Assembly (NCBI GenBank): GCA_943371005.1
Contig: CALRTB020000007.1
Span: 62,001-126,000, forward strand
From: MRBY01 sp943371005
Lineage (GTDB): Bacteria > Cyanobacteriota > Cyanobacteriia > Cyanobacteriales > MRBY01
Direction of reading: 5' to 3'
Length of the DNA stretch: 64,000 nt
In this document: one piece after another, positions 43,054 through 51,560 of the stretch
Numbering within the stretch: the first letter of the stretch is position 1
Layout: each line of letters begins with the position of its first letter
The notes under the pieces: model-generated
What the model was told of the DNA's origin: nothing
Databases searched by the model: none
Seen by the model: only the letters and a program-made list of their open reading frames with translations
Program-made: the position numbers and the translations under genes

Positions 43054-43732
43054 GTATTTAAACAGACCTCCAATGGATTTAATGGCATAAAATTAGGTTT
43101 CGAAATTAGTCAAAAAGTCGTTGTCTGCTTAACTTTAATACATTAAAAGCTTCTGTCTGGATTTTTTCTGAATTGCAGAACAAAAAATAATTATGTTTAT
43201 TCGCTTTGGTTTTAATAGGCTTAAATAACAGATCTTTGTCTATAAAATCTGCTTGAAATTTTCAATTCAGAAACTCTCAAGATTTCAGAAAAATGACTCT
43301 TTGTTTCTGGCCAAATCTAAATCTAGTGAAATATTTTATGTATTATTTGAATTTTAAAACATGAATTTAAAGGATTTGAAAACAGGATCAGTGTCGCAAC
43401 AAAAATCCAGACAAATTCAAATAAATTCAAAATATGAAGAGTTGTAATCAGATTTGATTAAATTGTCTTTACAAAATTGATCTGTAGAACTCTGTTTTGC
43501 AATTTTAAAGAAATATTTTATATTCTTAAATCACTATTGAATCAACAATAATTAATGATGCTTTATAGAGATTTGTAGGGCTGTTTATAAGGCCGATAAA
43601 TCCCTTGATTCTTCAAATTGAGAGATTAGAATCCAAAAGTGATTGCAAAAAAATACCCCAAAACTAGGGGCAGGATGACTTGACCAATCAGTTCTCAGGA
43701 CTATTGGACTCGAATCTATCCGGCGATCGCCA
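43054..43732. other. AT-rich non-coding gap of about 680 bp
   Basis: The stretch from 43080 to 43600 is markedly richer in A and T than the rest of the window, lacks HIP1 until 43724 and has no credible ORF on either strand. It should contain the promoter of the secreted pair on its left and the 3' end of proA on its right. Numerous ATTCAAA/TTTGAAT-type words recur, but I see no clean repeat array. Confidence 0.55.
43647..43670 (-). terminator. Candidate terminator after proA
   Basis: On the minus strand CCCC-TAGTTT-TGGGG is followed by TATTTTTTT, about 60 bp after the proA stop. The stem is only four G-C pairs, so confidence is moderate. Confidence 0.5.
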
Positions 43733-45016
43733 CTACAGATCTCGGTGGGTAAAAGGCTTGGCATCGGGGCCACTGTAGGTCGCGGCGATTTGACCATTAC
43801 CAACGAGATGATATTTGTAAGTCACAAGCCCTTCTAAACCCACGGGGCCACGGGGCGGTAAGGTTTGGGTGCTGATGCCCACCTCTGCGCCAAAGCCGTA
43901 ACGGAAACCATCGGCAAAACGGGTCGAGCAATTATGGTAAACGCCCGCTGCTTTCACTTCATTGAGGAAAATCTGGGCCGTGGCTGCATCTTCTGTGATG
44001 ATCCCGTCGGTGTGTTTGGAGCCATAGGTATTGATGTGGGCGATCGCCGCTTCGACATCGGTTACAACTTTAATTGCCAGAACTAAATCGCTATATTCTG
44101 TGCGCCAATCTTCTGCCGTAGCAGGCTGGACAGGAATAATCTTTTGGGTTGCCTCATCGCCAATGAGAGTGACCTGTTTCGCCGTTAAAGCCGCAGCAAT
44201 CTGGGGTAAAAATTCTGGGGCAGTTTTTTCGTGAATCAACAGCGTTTCGACCGCATTACAAGCCGCCGGATACTGGGTTTTCGCATCGACGACAATCGGA
44301 ATGGTTTTGCTTAAATCCGCCGCCACATCAACGTATAGATGGCAAATGCCGTCGGCGTGGCCCAGCACGGGGATATTTGTGTTTTGCTGTACATACTGCA
44401 CAAAGGCATTAGAACCGCGCGGGATGATCAGATCCACATATTCATCAAGGGACAGGAGGGTTTTAATTTCTTCGCGGGTGGTCAGGAGGGTGACGGCCTG
44501 GGGTGAAACGGCAGTGTCCTGGAGGGCCGTTTGGATAATCTCCGTTAGCACAGTACAGGATTGGAGTGCTTCTTTGCCTCCCTTGAGAATGACACCATTG
44601 CCGGACTTGATCGCGAGGCTGGTGATCTGAATCAGCGCTTCCGGGCGGGCTTCAAAAATAATCCCTAGAACCCCCAGGGGACAGGTGACTCGCCTGAGGA
44701 CTAAATCTTGATCTAACTCTCGGTGTAACTGGAGATGGCCAACGGGATCAGGGAGGTTAATTACATCATAGATACCGGCGATCGCCGCTTGCAATTTACT
44801 CTCTCCCAACTTCAGACGGGCATAGAGGGCTGGTGCAATTCCATCTCGCTGGGCCGCTTCACAATCTGCCTGGTTTGCCGCGACGATTTTCGCCTGATTT
44901 GCCGCGAGGGCTTGGGCCACTTTTTCTAAAGCATCATTGCGCTGGGCCAGGCTTAAGGTACCGAGTTTTTGGGCCGCCGCCCGAGTTTGCTGTGCCAAGT
45001 CAATCAGATTCGCCAT
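43733..45016 (-). CDS. proA: Gamma-glutamyl phosphate reductase
   Basis: Reduces gamma-glutamyl phosphate to glutamate semialdehyde in proline synthesis, with NADPH. 427 residues from ATG 45016; the upstream TTG frame to 45028 is not needed because GGAGGG sits five bases before this ATG. Signatures: PLGVLGIIFEARPEALIQ, the catalytic-cysteine region VDAKTQYPAACNAVETLLIH and GTSTRFADGFRYGFGAEVGI-type nucleotide site (ASTRFADGFRYGFG here as STRFADGFRYGFGAE). Length normal. Terminators lie on both sides. Confidence 0.96.
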   Translation of the reverse strand: MANLIDLAQQTRAAAQKLGTLSLAQRNDALEKVAQALAANQAKIVAANQADCEAAQRDGIAPALYARLKLGESKLQAAIAGIYDVINLPDPVGHLQLHRELDQDLVLRRVTCPLGVLGIIFEARPEALIQITSLAIKSGNGVILKGGKEALQSCTVLTEIIQTALQDTAVSPQAVTLLTTREEIKTLLSLDEYVDLIIPRGSNAFVQYVQQNTNIPVLGHADGICHLYVDVAADLSKTIPIVVDAKTQYPAACNAVETLLIHEKTAPEFLPQIAAALTAKQVTLIGDEATQKIIPVQPATAEDWRTEYSDLVLAIKVVTDVEAAIAHINTYGSKHTDGIITEDAATAQIFLNEVKAAGVYHNCSTRFADGFRYGFGAEVGISTQTLPPRGPVGLEGLVTYKYHLVGNGQIAATYSGPDAKPFTHRDL

Positions 45017-45020
45017 GATT

Positions 45021-45026
45021 CCCTCC
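45021..45026 (-). promoter_or_regulatory. Shine-Dalgarno sequence of proA
   Basis: GGAGGG on the minus strand, 4-5 bases before the ATG at 45016. It decides the start of proA against the in-frame TTG at 45028. Confidence 0.75.
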
Positions 45027-45083
45027 AAATTTATCCAGTCCTATGTTCTATTTAACATCACCTATCACCCCGACCCAACAACG

Positions 45084-45109
45084 AAAAAAGCCCATTAAAA
45101 TAGGCTTTT
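45084..45109 (-). terminator. Intrinsic terminator after ccmK4
   Basis: On the minus strand AAAAGCCTATT-TT-AATGGGCTTTTTT forms a strong stem followed by Ts, 35 bp after the ccmK4 stop. It separates the carboxysome pair from proA. Confidence 0.8.
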
Positions 45110-45143
45110 CTGTGATGAATCTGCGGTTTTAACAGGAGTATAT

Positions 45144-45479
45144 TTAAACGCGAGTTCCTTCTACCGCAGCTCGATAGGGTTCAACCTCTTCGCTGTAGTC
45201 GATGGGGAGTACCGCACAAACGTTGGGATGGGGACGGGGAATGATCACCCAGGATTCTAAGACACCACCATGGGCCTTCTCGACGGCTTCGATCCCGGCA
45301 GCCATTGCCGTTTTGACTTCTGAGACGTCGCCACGAATGTTGATATTGAAGCGGGCACTACCAACCCGAATGTAGCCCACCAGGGTTACACGACCGGCTT
45401 TAACCATCGCATCTGCAGCGGCAAGTACTCCGGGAAAGCCTTTTGTTTCAAGTGATCCAACCGCAGATTGAGCGGGCAT
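45144..45479 (-). CDS. ccmK4: Carboxysome shell hexamer protein CcmK4
   Basis: 111 residues, a single BMC domain that forms hexameric tiles of the carboxysome shell. Starts AQSAVGSLETKGFPGVLAAA, includes GYIRVGSARFNINIRGDV (pore-flanking region) and WVIIPRPHPNV, and has the C-terminal tail typical of CcmK4. It is second in the ccmK3-ccmK4 pair, 107 bp after ccmK3, apart from the main ccm operon. Known CcmK3/CcmK4 proteins form mixed hexamers that alter metabolite passage. Confidence 0.93.
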   Translation of the reverse strand: MPAQSAVGSLETKGFPGVLAAADAMVKAGRVTLVGYIRVGSARFNINIRGDVSEVKTAMAAGIEAVEKAHGGVLESWVIIPRPHPNVCAVLPIDYSEEVEPYRAAVEGTRV

Positions 45480-45586
45480 AGGGGTCTCCTTTATCTTTGT
45501 GATTAGTAAAACTTATTTATATTTGGTTCTTCACCCAAGCACATATTATTCTCTAAACTGGGCAAAACACCAAGATCTTCGCGGCA

Positions 45587-45895
45587 CTAAGAGCGAAATT
45601 CGAGGGAAGCTTGGGTATATTCCAGGGGTAAAATCCCGACAACATTATCGGGGGGGTTGGGGACGGTGTAATGGCTCATCACTTGACCACCGACAGTTTC
45701 TTCGGCGGCCCGTAAACCGGCTTCCATGGCAGGGCGCACTTCTGAGGTACGACCCCGAATGACAACGATAAAATTACCTCTTTCGGCTTTGTCAAAAAAC
45801 ACAATGGTGACACGGCCCGCTTTGACCATGGCATCAGCGGCGGCAAGGACGGCGGGAAAACCTAGGGTTTCAATGACTCCCACGGCTTCTTGCAT
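45587..45895 (-). CDS. ccmK3: Carboxysome shell hexamer protein CcmK3
   Basis: 102 residues from ATG 45895 (MQEAVGVIETLGFPAVLAAA); the longer frame to 45916 is not conserved. BMC fold with the FFDKAERGNFIVVIRG pore region that is characteristic of CcmK3 rather than CcmK2/K4, and HYTVPNPPDNV. First gene of the satellite ccmK3-ccmK4 locus, which in cyanobacteria modulates shell permeability. Divergent from the kinase-like gene across about 80 bp. Confidence 0.92.
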   Translation of the reverse strand: MQEAVGVIETLGFPAVLAAADAMVKAGRVTIVFFDKAERGNFIVVIRGRTSEVRPAMEAGLRAAEETVGGQVMSHYTVPNPPDNVVGILPLEYTQASLEFRS

Positions 45896-45973
45896 AATCT
45901 CGACTCCTGGGGGCAAGGGATAGGGCTATATTCTCCCACATTGGTTCCCTTCTGCTATAGGAAATTTTTTGGA

Positions 45974-46732
45974 ATGGTCTTGACTGGTTCTTTACTGCCA
46001 CTGCCCCCAGAGGTTTTAGGTTATCCCCAGGCGACAACAACGGAGATCGAGCGGCGGCGATCGCATTTGGCAGAGTGGGGCATTGAGGCCATGGTTGCGG
46101 TGGGGCCGAAAAATCTAGGGGCCTTACCCATTCTCGGCCTTGGTTATGTTGGCGCGGTTGTGCTGGTGCTTTGGCAGGATCGGCCCTGTGCTCTAAAAAT
46201 TCGCCGTTTGGATAGTAATCACGATAGCTTGTTGCCAGAAATTGATTGTTTAGCAAAGGCCAATCAGATCGGCATTGGCCCCCGTTTGCTCAAGGGATCA
46301 GCGGATTTTCTCTTAATGGAATTTGTGTCGGGGCGATCGCTCCTGACTTGGTTACAAACCCACCAAGGTCAAGAACACCAAATTTTGAGGCGGACGGTGA
46401 TGGAAAATATCCTCTCCCAAGCCTTTGCCCTCGATCAGTTGGGGTTAGATCGTGGTGACATGGGCCGTTTGACCCAGGATGTGATTGTTAACGACCAATG
46501 CCAGCCCGTGCTCTTGGATTTTAGTGGCGCCAGCCTGAACCGTCGCCCCCAAAACCTGACCAGTGCGCTCCAGGGGCTGCTGTGGGGAAGTGCTTTGGCA
46601 GACTATTTTGCTCCTGATTTTCCGGCGAACCAGCGACAACTATTAATGCCGCATCTGAGGCTCTATAAGCAAAGGCTCAATTCTGAGCAATTTCAGGCGA
46701 TTATGGTGGCCCTGGGTTGCAAACAACGGTAA
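45974..46732 (+). CDS. Protein-kinase-like fold protein (RIO/ABC1-like)
   Basis: About 252 residues from the ATG at 45974; the frame runs back to 45890 but the extra part overlaps ccmK3. Likely kinase elements: PCALKIRR (ATP-lysine), FLLMEFVSGRSLL (hinge) and QPVLLDFSGAS in the place of the metal-binding DFG. The catalytic loop is degenerate (LGLDRGDMGRLTQDVIVND), lacking a clear HxDxxxxN, so it may be inactive or use a different mechanism. Just upstream of the copper ATPase by 70 bp, on the same strand. Confidence 0.6.
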   Translation: MVLTGSLLPLPPEVLGYPQATTTEIERRRSHLAEWGIEAMVAVGPKNLGALPILGLGYVGAVVLVLWQDRPCALKIRRLDSNHDSLLPEIDCLAKANQIGIGPRLLKGSADFLLMEFVSGRSLLTWLQTHQGQEHQILRRTVMENILSQAFALDQLGLDRGDMGRLTQDVIVNDQCQPVLLDFSGASLNRRPQNLTSALQGLLWGSALADYFAPDFPANQRQLLMPHLRLYKQRLNSEQFQAIMVALGCKQR

Positions 46733-46802
46733 TAATCGACCCTGGGATAAAAAATTTTTGTCATACTCAGAGGACAGCCTGTTGCAGTTGGGGCCTTTGG
46801 AT

Positions 46803-49115
46803 ATGACTTCCCGTTCTCTTTCTCCCGAATCGCGCCTTGCGCCGCAAACCACGACGACCTTTGATGTTCAAGGGATGCGCTGTGCGGGTTGTGTCAAAGC
46901 CGTAGAACGCCAGTTAACGCAACAGTCTGGGGTGCTTTCAGCGGTGGTGAATCTGATTACGGAGGTGGCGGTGGTCACCTATGAACCAGAGAAAATTCAA
47001 CCAGAGGCGATCGCCAACCGTTTATCCCAAGCTGGCTTTCCGAGCGAACCCCGCATAGCGAAAGTCGAAACCTTTAACCAATACCAAGAAAAACGCGCCC
47101 AATCCCAGCGGGAACAATATTGGCGTTTGGGGGCGGCGGTTGTCTTACTCCTTGCGTCGAGCCTGGGCCATTTGCATCACCTGACGGGCCTCAAAATTCC
47201 TTTGCTTCACTTGATGGGTTTCCATTGGGCGATCGCCACCTTAGCCTTATTTATTCCGGGGTTGCCGATTTTGCGGGACGGCTGGACAGGGCTGATTAAA
47301 GGCCATGCCAATATGAATACCCTCGTCGGTTTAGGGACGCTCAGCGCCTACATTACAAGCTGTGTGGCTTGGCTGATGCCCCAGTTGGGTTGGGAATGCT
47401 TTTTTGATGAACCCGTGATGTTACTGGGTTTTATTTTCCTTGGCCGTACCCTCGAAGGCAATGCCAGACTTAAGGCGATCGCCGCCCTCGAATCCCTCCT
47501 CGCCTTGCAACCCCAGGGGGCGCGCCTGATGGGTCGAGAACAAAAAGGCGAAACCGAAGAAATTACCATTCCCGTGGCCCAGGTACAGATTGGCGAGTGG
47601 GTACGCATTTTACCCGGCGAAAAAATTCCCGTGGATGGAGAGATTATTCGGGGTGAAACCACGGTGGATGAATCGATGTTGACGGGGGAAGCGATGCCCC
47701 AGGAAAAAACGGTCGGCGCAGCCGTGAAGGCCGGCACCCTCAATCAACTGGGGGTGATCATTGTGCAAGCGACTCAAACGGCCCAAAATACCATTCTCGC
47801 CCAGATTATCCGCACCGTAGAGGCGGCCCAGACCCGCAAGGCTCCCGTGCAAAAAATGGCGGATACCATTGCCGGCTATTTTGCCTATGGGGTAATGGCC
47901 TTGGCAGTCTTGGTCTTTTTGTTTTGGGATCTGATCGGCACCCAACTCTGGTTAGACCCAGAGACGATGAACCCAGAAATATTAAGCCTCAAGTTGGCGA
48001 TCGCCGTTTTGGTGGTGGCCTGTCCCTGTGCCTTGGGGTTGGCGACGCCGACAGCCCTCCTGGTGGGCACAAGCCTTGGCGCTGAACAAGGCATCTTGAT
48101 CAAAGGGGGGGATATTCTCGAACGCCTCAATCAACTGACCACCGTTGTTTTCGATAAAACAGGCACTCTCACCCAGGGCAAACCGCAGATTGTTGAGTGG
48201 GTGAGCTTTACCCCTTGGTCGGAACCTGCCCTATTGCAATGGGCCGCGAGCCTTGAACAGCGCAGCACCCACCCCTATGGCCAAGCGTTTGTGGCGATCG
48301 CCCAGCAGCAAAACCTAGAACTCTTTGCCCCCGATCAAGTTGAAACTGCTTTGGGGAAAGGCATTGTCGGTCAGGTGAACGGCCAACAGGTGCATATTGG
48401 CAACCAAGCCTGGCTTACAGCGGCCCAAATTAGCATCCCTGAAGCCTGCCACAGCCATCTCGAAACCTGGTCAGCCGCGGGCAAAACCACCATTTTCATT
48501 GCAATTGATCGCCAGGTAGCAGGTTTAGTGGTGATCGCCGATCCGATTCGTCCCGATGCCGCTGCCCTAATCGAAAATCTGCGTGCGAGAAATCTAGAAG
48601 TAATCCTCCTCAGTGGCGATCAAACGCCCGTCGTGAAACATCTAGCCCAGACTCTCCAGCTTGATCACTACAAAGGCAGCCTTTCCCCCATCGAAAAAGC
48701 CGCAGCACTCCGTACCCTCCAAGCTCAACAAAAAGTAGTCGCGATGATCGGTGATGGCATTAATGATGCCCCGGCCCTCGCCACTGCCGATATTGGCATT
48801 TCCCTCCAGGGGAGTACCGACGTTGCCCTCGCCACCGCCGACATTATTCTCATGGGCGATCGCCTGATGGATTTTGCCCAGACTCTTCATCTGAGCCAAG
48901 CCACGGTTAAAGTGATTCGTCAGAATTTGATCTGGGCCTTTGGCTACAATCTCATTGCAATTCCCTTGGCAGCAGGGATTCTCTTACCAGCATTTAACTT
49001 TACCCCCAGTCCCGCCGTGGCCGCAGGCTTAATGGCTATGAGTTCTGTATTGGTTGTCACCAATTCCCTCACCTTGAAAAAGTCGTTCCAAAAACCACAT
49101 CAGAATGTCCAATAA
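46803..49115 (+). CDS. ctaA: Copper-transporting P-type ATPase, CtaA-like
   Basis: 770 residues from ATG 46803; the TTG at 46758 would add 15 unlikely residues. P1B-type ATPase that imports copper for plastocyanin and cytochrome oxidase. N-terminal heavy-metal domain with GMRCAGCVKAVE, then eight membrane segments, the CPCALGLATPT transport motif, TGEAMP actuator loop, phosphorylation site DKTGTLTQGK and the hinge GDGINDAPALATADI. The GMRCAGCV form suits CtaA better than PacS. Preceded by the kinase-like gene at 70 bp. Confidence 0.9.
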   Translation: MTSRSLSPESRLAPQTTTTFDVQGMRCAGCVKAVERQLTQQSGVLSAVVNLITEVAVVTYEPEKIQPEAIANRLSQAGFPSEPRIAKVETFNQYQEKRAQSQREQYWRLGAAVVLLLASSLGHLHHLTGLKIPLLHLMGFHWAIATLALFIPGLPILRDGWTGLIKGHANMNTLVGLGTLSAYITSCVAWLMPQLGWECFFDEPVMLLGFIFLGRTLEGNARLKAIAALESLLALQPQGARLMGREQKGETEEITIPVAQVQIGEWVRILPGEKIPVDGEIIRGETTVDESMLTGEAMPQEKTVGAAVKAGTLNQLGVIIVQATQTAQNTILAQIIRTVEAAQTRKAPVQKMADTIAGYFAYGVMALAVLVFLFWDLIGTQLWLDPETMNPEILSLKLAIAVLVVACPCALGLATPTALLVGTSLGAEQGILIKGGDILERLNQLTTVVFDKTGTLTQGKPQIVEWVSFTPWSEPALLQWAASLEQRSTHPYGQAFVAIAQQQNLELFAPDQVETALGKGIVGQVNGQQVHIGNQAWLTAAQISIPEACHSHLETWSAAGKTTIFIAIDRQVAGLVVIADPIRPDAAALIENLRARNLEVILLSGDQTPVVKHLAQTLQLDHYKGSLSPIEKAAALRTLQAQQKVVAMIGDGINDAPALATADIGISLQGSTDVALATADIILMGDRLMDFAQTLHLSQATVKVIRQNLIWAFGYNLIAIPLAAGILLPAFNFTPSPAVAAGLMAMSSVLVVTNSLTLKKSFQKPHQNVQ

Positions 49116-49205
49116 AGCCTCACATCAATATTTTTAAACCACTGGACTTGCATCTAAATATTCATCCCATAATGAACGAGATGCCAAACAGAAATAAACA
49201 TCATC

Positions 49206-50402
49206 ATGCTTAAAATGCTAGCTTTAGCCTTCTTGGGAATTACCAGTTCCATGACCTTCCCAACCATTGCTAAGGCGCTTCCCCATCAAAAAATCAATCA
49301 ATATTTAGAAGAACACCATACCCAATATCAAGCATTAGAATATTTCTCTGGGATTCAATTATCCGTTAAAGTCAGCGATCGCCAAACCCAAACCTATGTC
49401 ATCGGCCAAGAAAGTCATGACCCCAATAGTGCACCCATTACAGCCGACAGCCTATTTCATATCGGCAGCATCACGAAATCTTTCACAGCGGCGTTACTTC
49501 TCCAAAACGAAAATAATCAAACCCTTGATCTAGATACTGATTTCACCCAATATCTACCTGAATATTCCCACTGGTCTGGAATTACGACCACACAGCTTCT
49601 GAATATGACATCCGGTTTACCTAATTATTCAGATAGTCCTACGGTTAATTATTTATTTACGCAAGACCTAGAACAATTTTGGGAAGAACGCAGTTTAATT
49701 GATCTCGTTTATCCACAAAATTCTGCCGCCAAACCACCCCTGAGAAGCGGGTATGACTACAACAATACAGGCTATCTATTAAGTGCTCTGCTTTTGGAAA
49801 CAGTTACCGGAGAATCTTTTGCCGATCTGATCACAACCCAACTTTTGCAACCCTACCAATTGGAAAATACATTTTATCCTGTGCCTAACCCCAGTGCCGC
49901 TGTTCAGCAACGTCTCGTCAGGGGCTACAATTTCAATCCATATACCAACCCAGAACTTGCAGGACAAGATGTTAGCCGTAACAATTTGTCTTGGGCTGGG
50001 GCTGCGGGAGCCCTAATTTCCAATACAGAAGATATTATCCACTGGGTAGAAACATTATTTATTGAAGATCAGCTATTGTCTGCTGTAGAAAAAGAAAAAA
50101 TGCAGCAAGTTGTTTCTTTAAAAACAGGTGAACCGATTGCCAAAACCACGGCGGCAGATCCCTATGGTTTTGGCTTGGGGATTATTCAAGGTTACGATGA
50201 GACCTGGGGGAATTATTGGTTTTATCAGGGAGAAACCCTGGGCTATCGCTCATTTTATGTTTACTTCCCTTGTAATCAAGTGATTATTTCCGCTTTATTT
50301 AATAGCGCTGTGGACGCTCAAAATAACCATGCCCGCAGTTTAATTCAGCAGGTTTACGGTGCCATTTTAGAAGATGATCCCACCTTGACATGCCGGACTT
50401 GA
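49206..50402 (+). CDS. Secreted serine hydrolase of the beta-lactamase fold
   Basis: 398 residues. Signal peptide at the start (MLKMLALAFLGITSSMTFPT). The SxxK nucleophile motif is in FHIGSITKSFTAALLLQ, the YxN motif in YDYNNTGYLLS, and the third motif region is degenerate. The family includes class C-like beta-lactamases, D-alanyl-D-alanine peptidases and esterases; which one cannot be read. Monocistronic, with a leader of 90 bp after the ATPase. Confidence 0.82.
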   Translation: MLKMLALAFLGITSSMTFPTIAKALPHQKINQYLEEHHTQYQALEYFSGIQLSVKVSDRQTQTYVIGQESHDPNSAPITADSLFHIGSITKSFTAALLLQNENNQTLDLDTDFTQYLPEYSHWSGITTTQLLNMTSGLPNYSDSPTVNYLFTQDLEQFWEERSLIDLVYPQNSAAKPPLRSGYDYNNTGYLLSALLLETVTGESFADLITTQLLQPYQLENTFYPVPNPSAAVQQRLVRGYNFNPYTNPELAGQDVSRNNLSWAGAAGALISNTEDIIHWVETLFIEDQLLSAVEKEKMQQVVSLKTGEPIAKTTAADPYGFGLGIIQGYDETWGNYWFYQGETLGYRSFYVYFPCNQVIISALFNSAVDAQNNHARSLIQQVYGAILEDDPTLTCRT

Positions 50403-50513
50403 GTATTGAAAAAAAATCATTGATCAATCACGAACAAGTAAATTTAGCCTGAGTTTAGACTCAAGTAGATTTTGGTTGTTTGATGTCGCCTTTAACTCTC
50501 TTTAGTCAGGGGT

Positions 50514-50581
50514 AAAAAAAGCCTCCCGATGCTTAAACTTTGTGGCGTTTTTTCGTTAGAAAGCTTAAACATGGGGGAGGC
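50514..50581 (-). terminator. Terminator hairpin of the convergent minus-strand gene
   Basis: GCCTCCC (50521-50527) and GGGAGGC (50575-50581) close a long imperfect stem, followed on the minus strand by seven T residues (50514-50520). It ends the gene for the duplicated secreted protein. Confidence 0.75.
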
Positions 50582-50614
50582 AGAAATTCATGATTATCCT
50601 AGACTTGTTGCTGG

Positions 50615-51337
50615 TTAGCGCACCGTAAAGGCATAACGATCTTGGACGACATAACCACCCGCAGACCAGTTGTAATAGACGCGGACTTCATAGTTGCCGG
50701 GGGCGAGACCTCTGAATTGACGGGAGCCAGAGCGTTGTCCTTGGGTATAAAACCATTCACCGTAGCTATCATCAGGGGCATTGGCCGCAACAATGGTGAT
50801 CCAATCTTGGCGATTACCAGGGAGATTAGTGTAGTTCACCATAATCGGTTCATTGGCTTGGTAGACAGTCTTATTTGTCGAGATATGACGGTTGTTAATT
50901 GGTGTTACCGTTTGCGCTCCGACAGTGAAGCGATACCGATCCTGGACGACATAACCACCATTGGGCCAGTTGTGGTAAACCCGCACTTCGTAGCTGCCAG
51001 CAGCGAGACCTTTGAATTGACGGGAGCCAGAGCGCTGACCATCGGTATAAAACCATTCTTCGTAGCTATTGTCTGGGGCATTGGCCGGAACGATGGTAAT
51101 CCAATCGCCAGAGTTGCCCGGTAGATTGGCGTAGTTCACCATAATTGGCTCGCTAGGGGCGTAGGTTGTTTTTTGGGTGGCAACCTGTCGTCCCACTGGA
51201 ACTTGACTCACTAGCACAGGGTAAGCGCTAGGGGTTGTGCCAGGGATAGTGGGACTGGGATTGGCGATCGCCCCCTCAACCCAAAAGCCGAGGAGGACAG
51301 GCAAACAAGAGAGCAGGGGCCGTAATGTGGATTTCAT
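50615..51337 (-). CDS. Secreted protein with two tandem beta-sandwich domains
   Basis: 240 residues. Signal peptide over residues 1-25 (cleavage after AIA). Two near-identical ~85-residue domains follow, each with EPIMVNY-NLPGN, DWITIVPANAPD and GSRQF-GLAAGSYEVRVYHNW, then VVQDRYRFTV. The encoding DNA repeats with a 300-bp period. The fold is likely Ig-like; such domains occur in cell-surface and caspase-linked cyanobacterial proteins. Function unknown. Confidence 0.75.
   Translation of the reverse strand: MKSTLRPLLSCLPVLLGFWVEGAIANPSPTIPGTTPSAYPVLVSQVPVGRQVATQKTTYAPSEPIMVNYANLPGNSGDWITIVPANAPDNSYEEWFYTDGQRSGSRQFKGLAAGSYEVRVYHNWPNGGYVVQDRYRFTVGAQTVTPINNRHISTNKTVYQANEPIMVNYTNLPGNRQDWITIVAANAPDDSYGEWFYTQGQRSGSRQFRGLAPGNYEVRVYYNWSAGGYVVQDRYAFTVR
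50638..50868 (-). repeat. Direct repeat unit 1 within the secreted two-domain gene
   Basis: DNA unit about 80% identical by eye to 50938-51168, offset exactly 300 bp. The two encode consecutive domains and are an internal duplication. Confidence 0.7.
50938..51168 (-). repeat. Direct repeat unit 2 within the secreted two-domain gene
   Basis: Second copy of the 300-bp-period duplication described for 50638-50868. Confidence 0.7.
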
Positions 51338-51560
51338 GGGAGTTTTTAGAGGGAAAAATTAGGGAAAAAGCAGTGTGCGAAGTATGTTCAGTTGGGTCTT
51401 GGGCAAACAAGTCCGTTAAATAGAGATAGTTGCTGAGGCCAAGAACTGATGCAGATTTTCTCGGAATAGCCGACTCTAGCTGAATTATAGGCAGCTCTTG
51501 GGGAGGTGACCTAGGTTTTCTGGCTGATTACAAGAAATTTTTCCCCCAAAAAAGTATTGA

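Noticed and set aside
43698..43730. A second tRNA-T-arm-like string (minus strand ATTCGAGTCC) in the gap after proA
   Set aside because: The flanking bases do not pair into a T-stem or acceptor, so it looks like chance.
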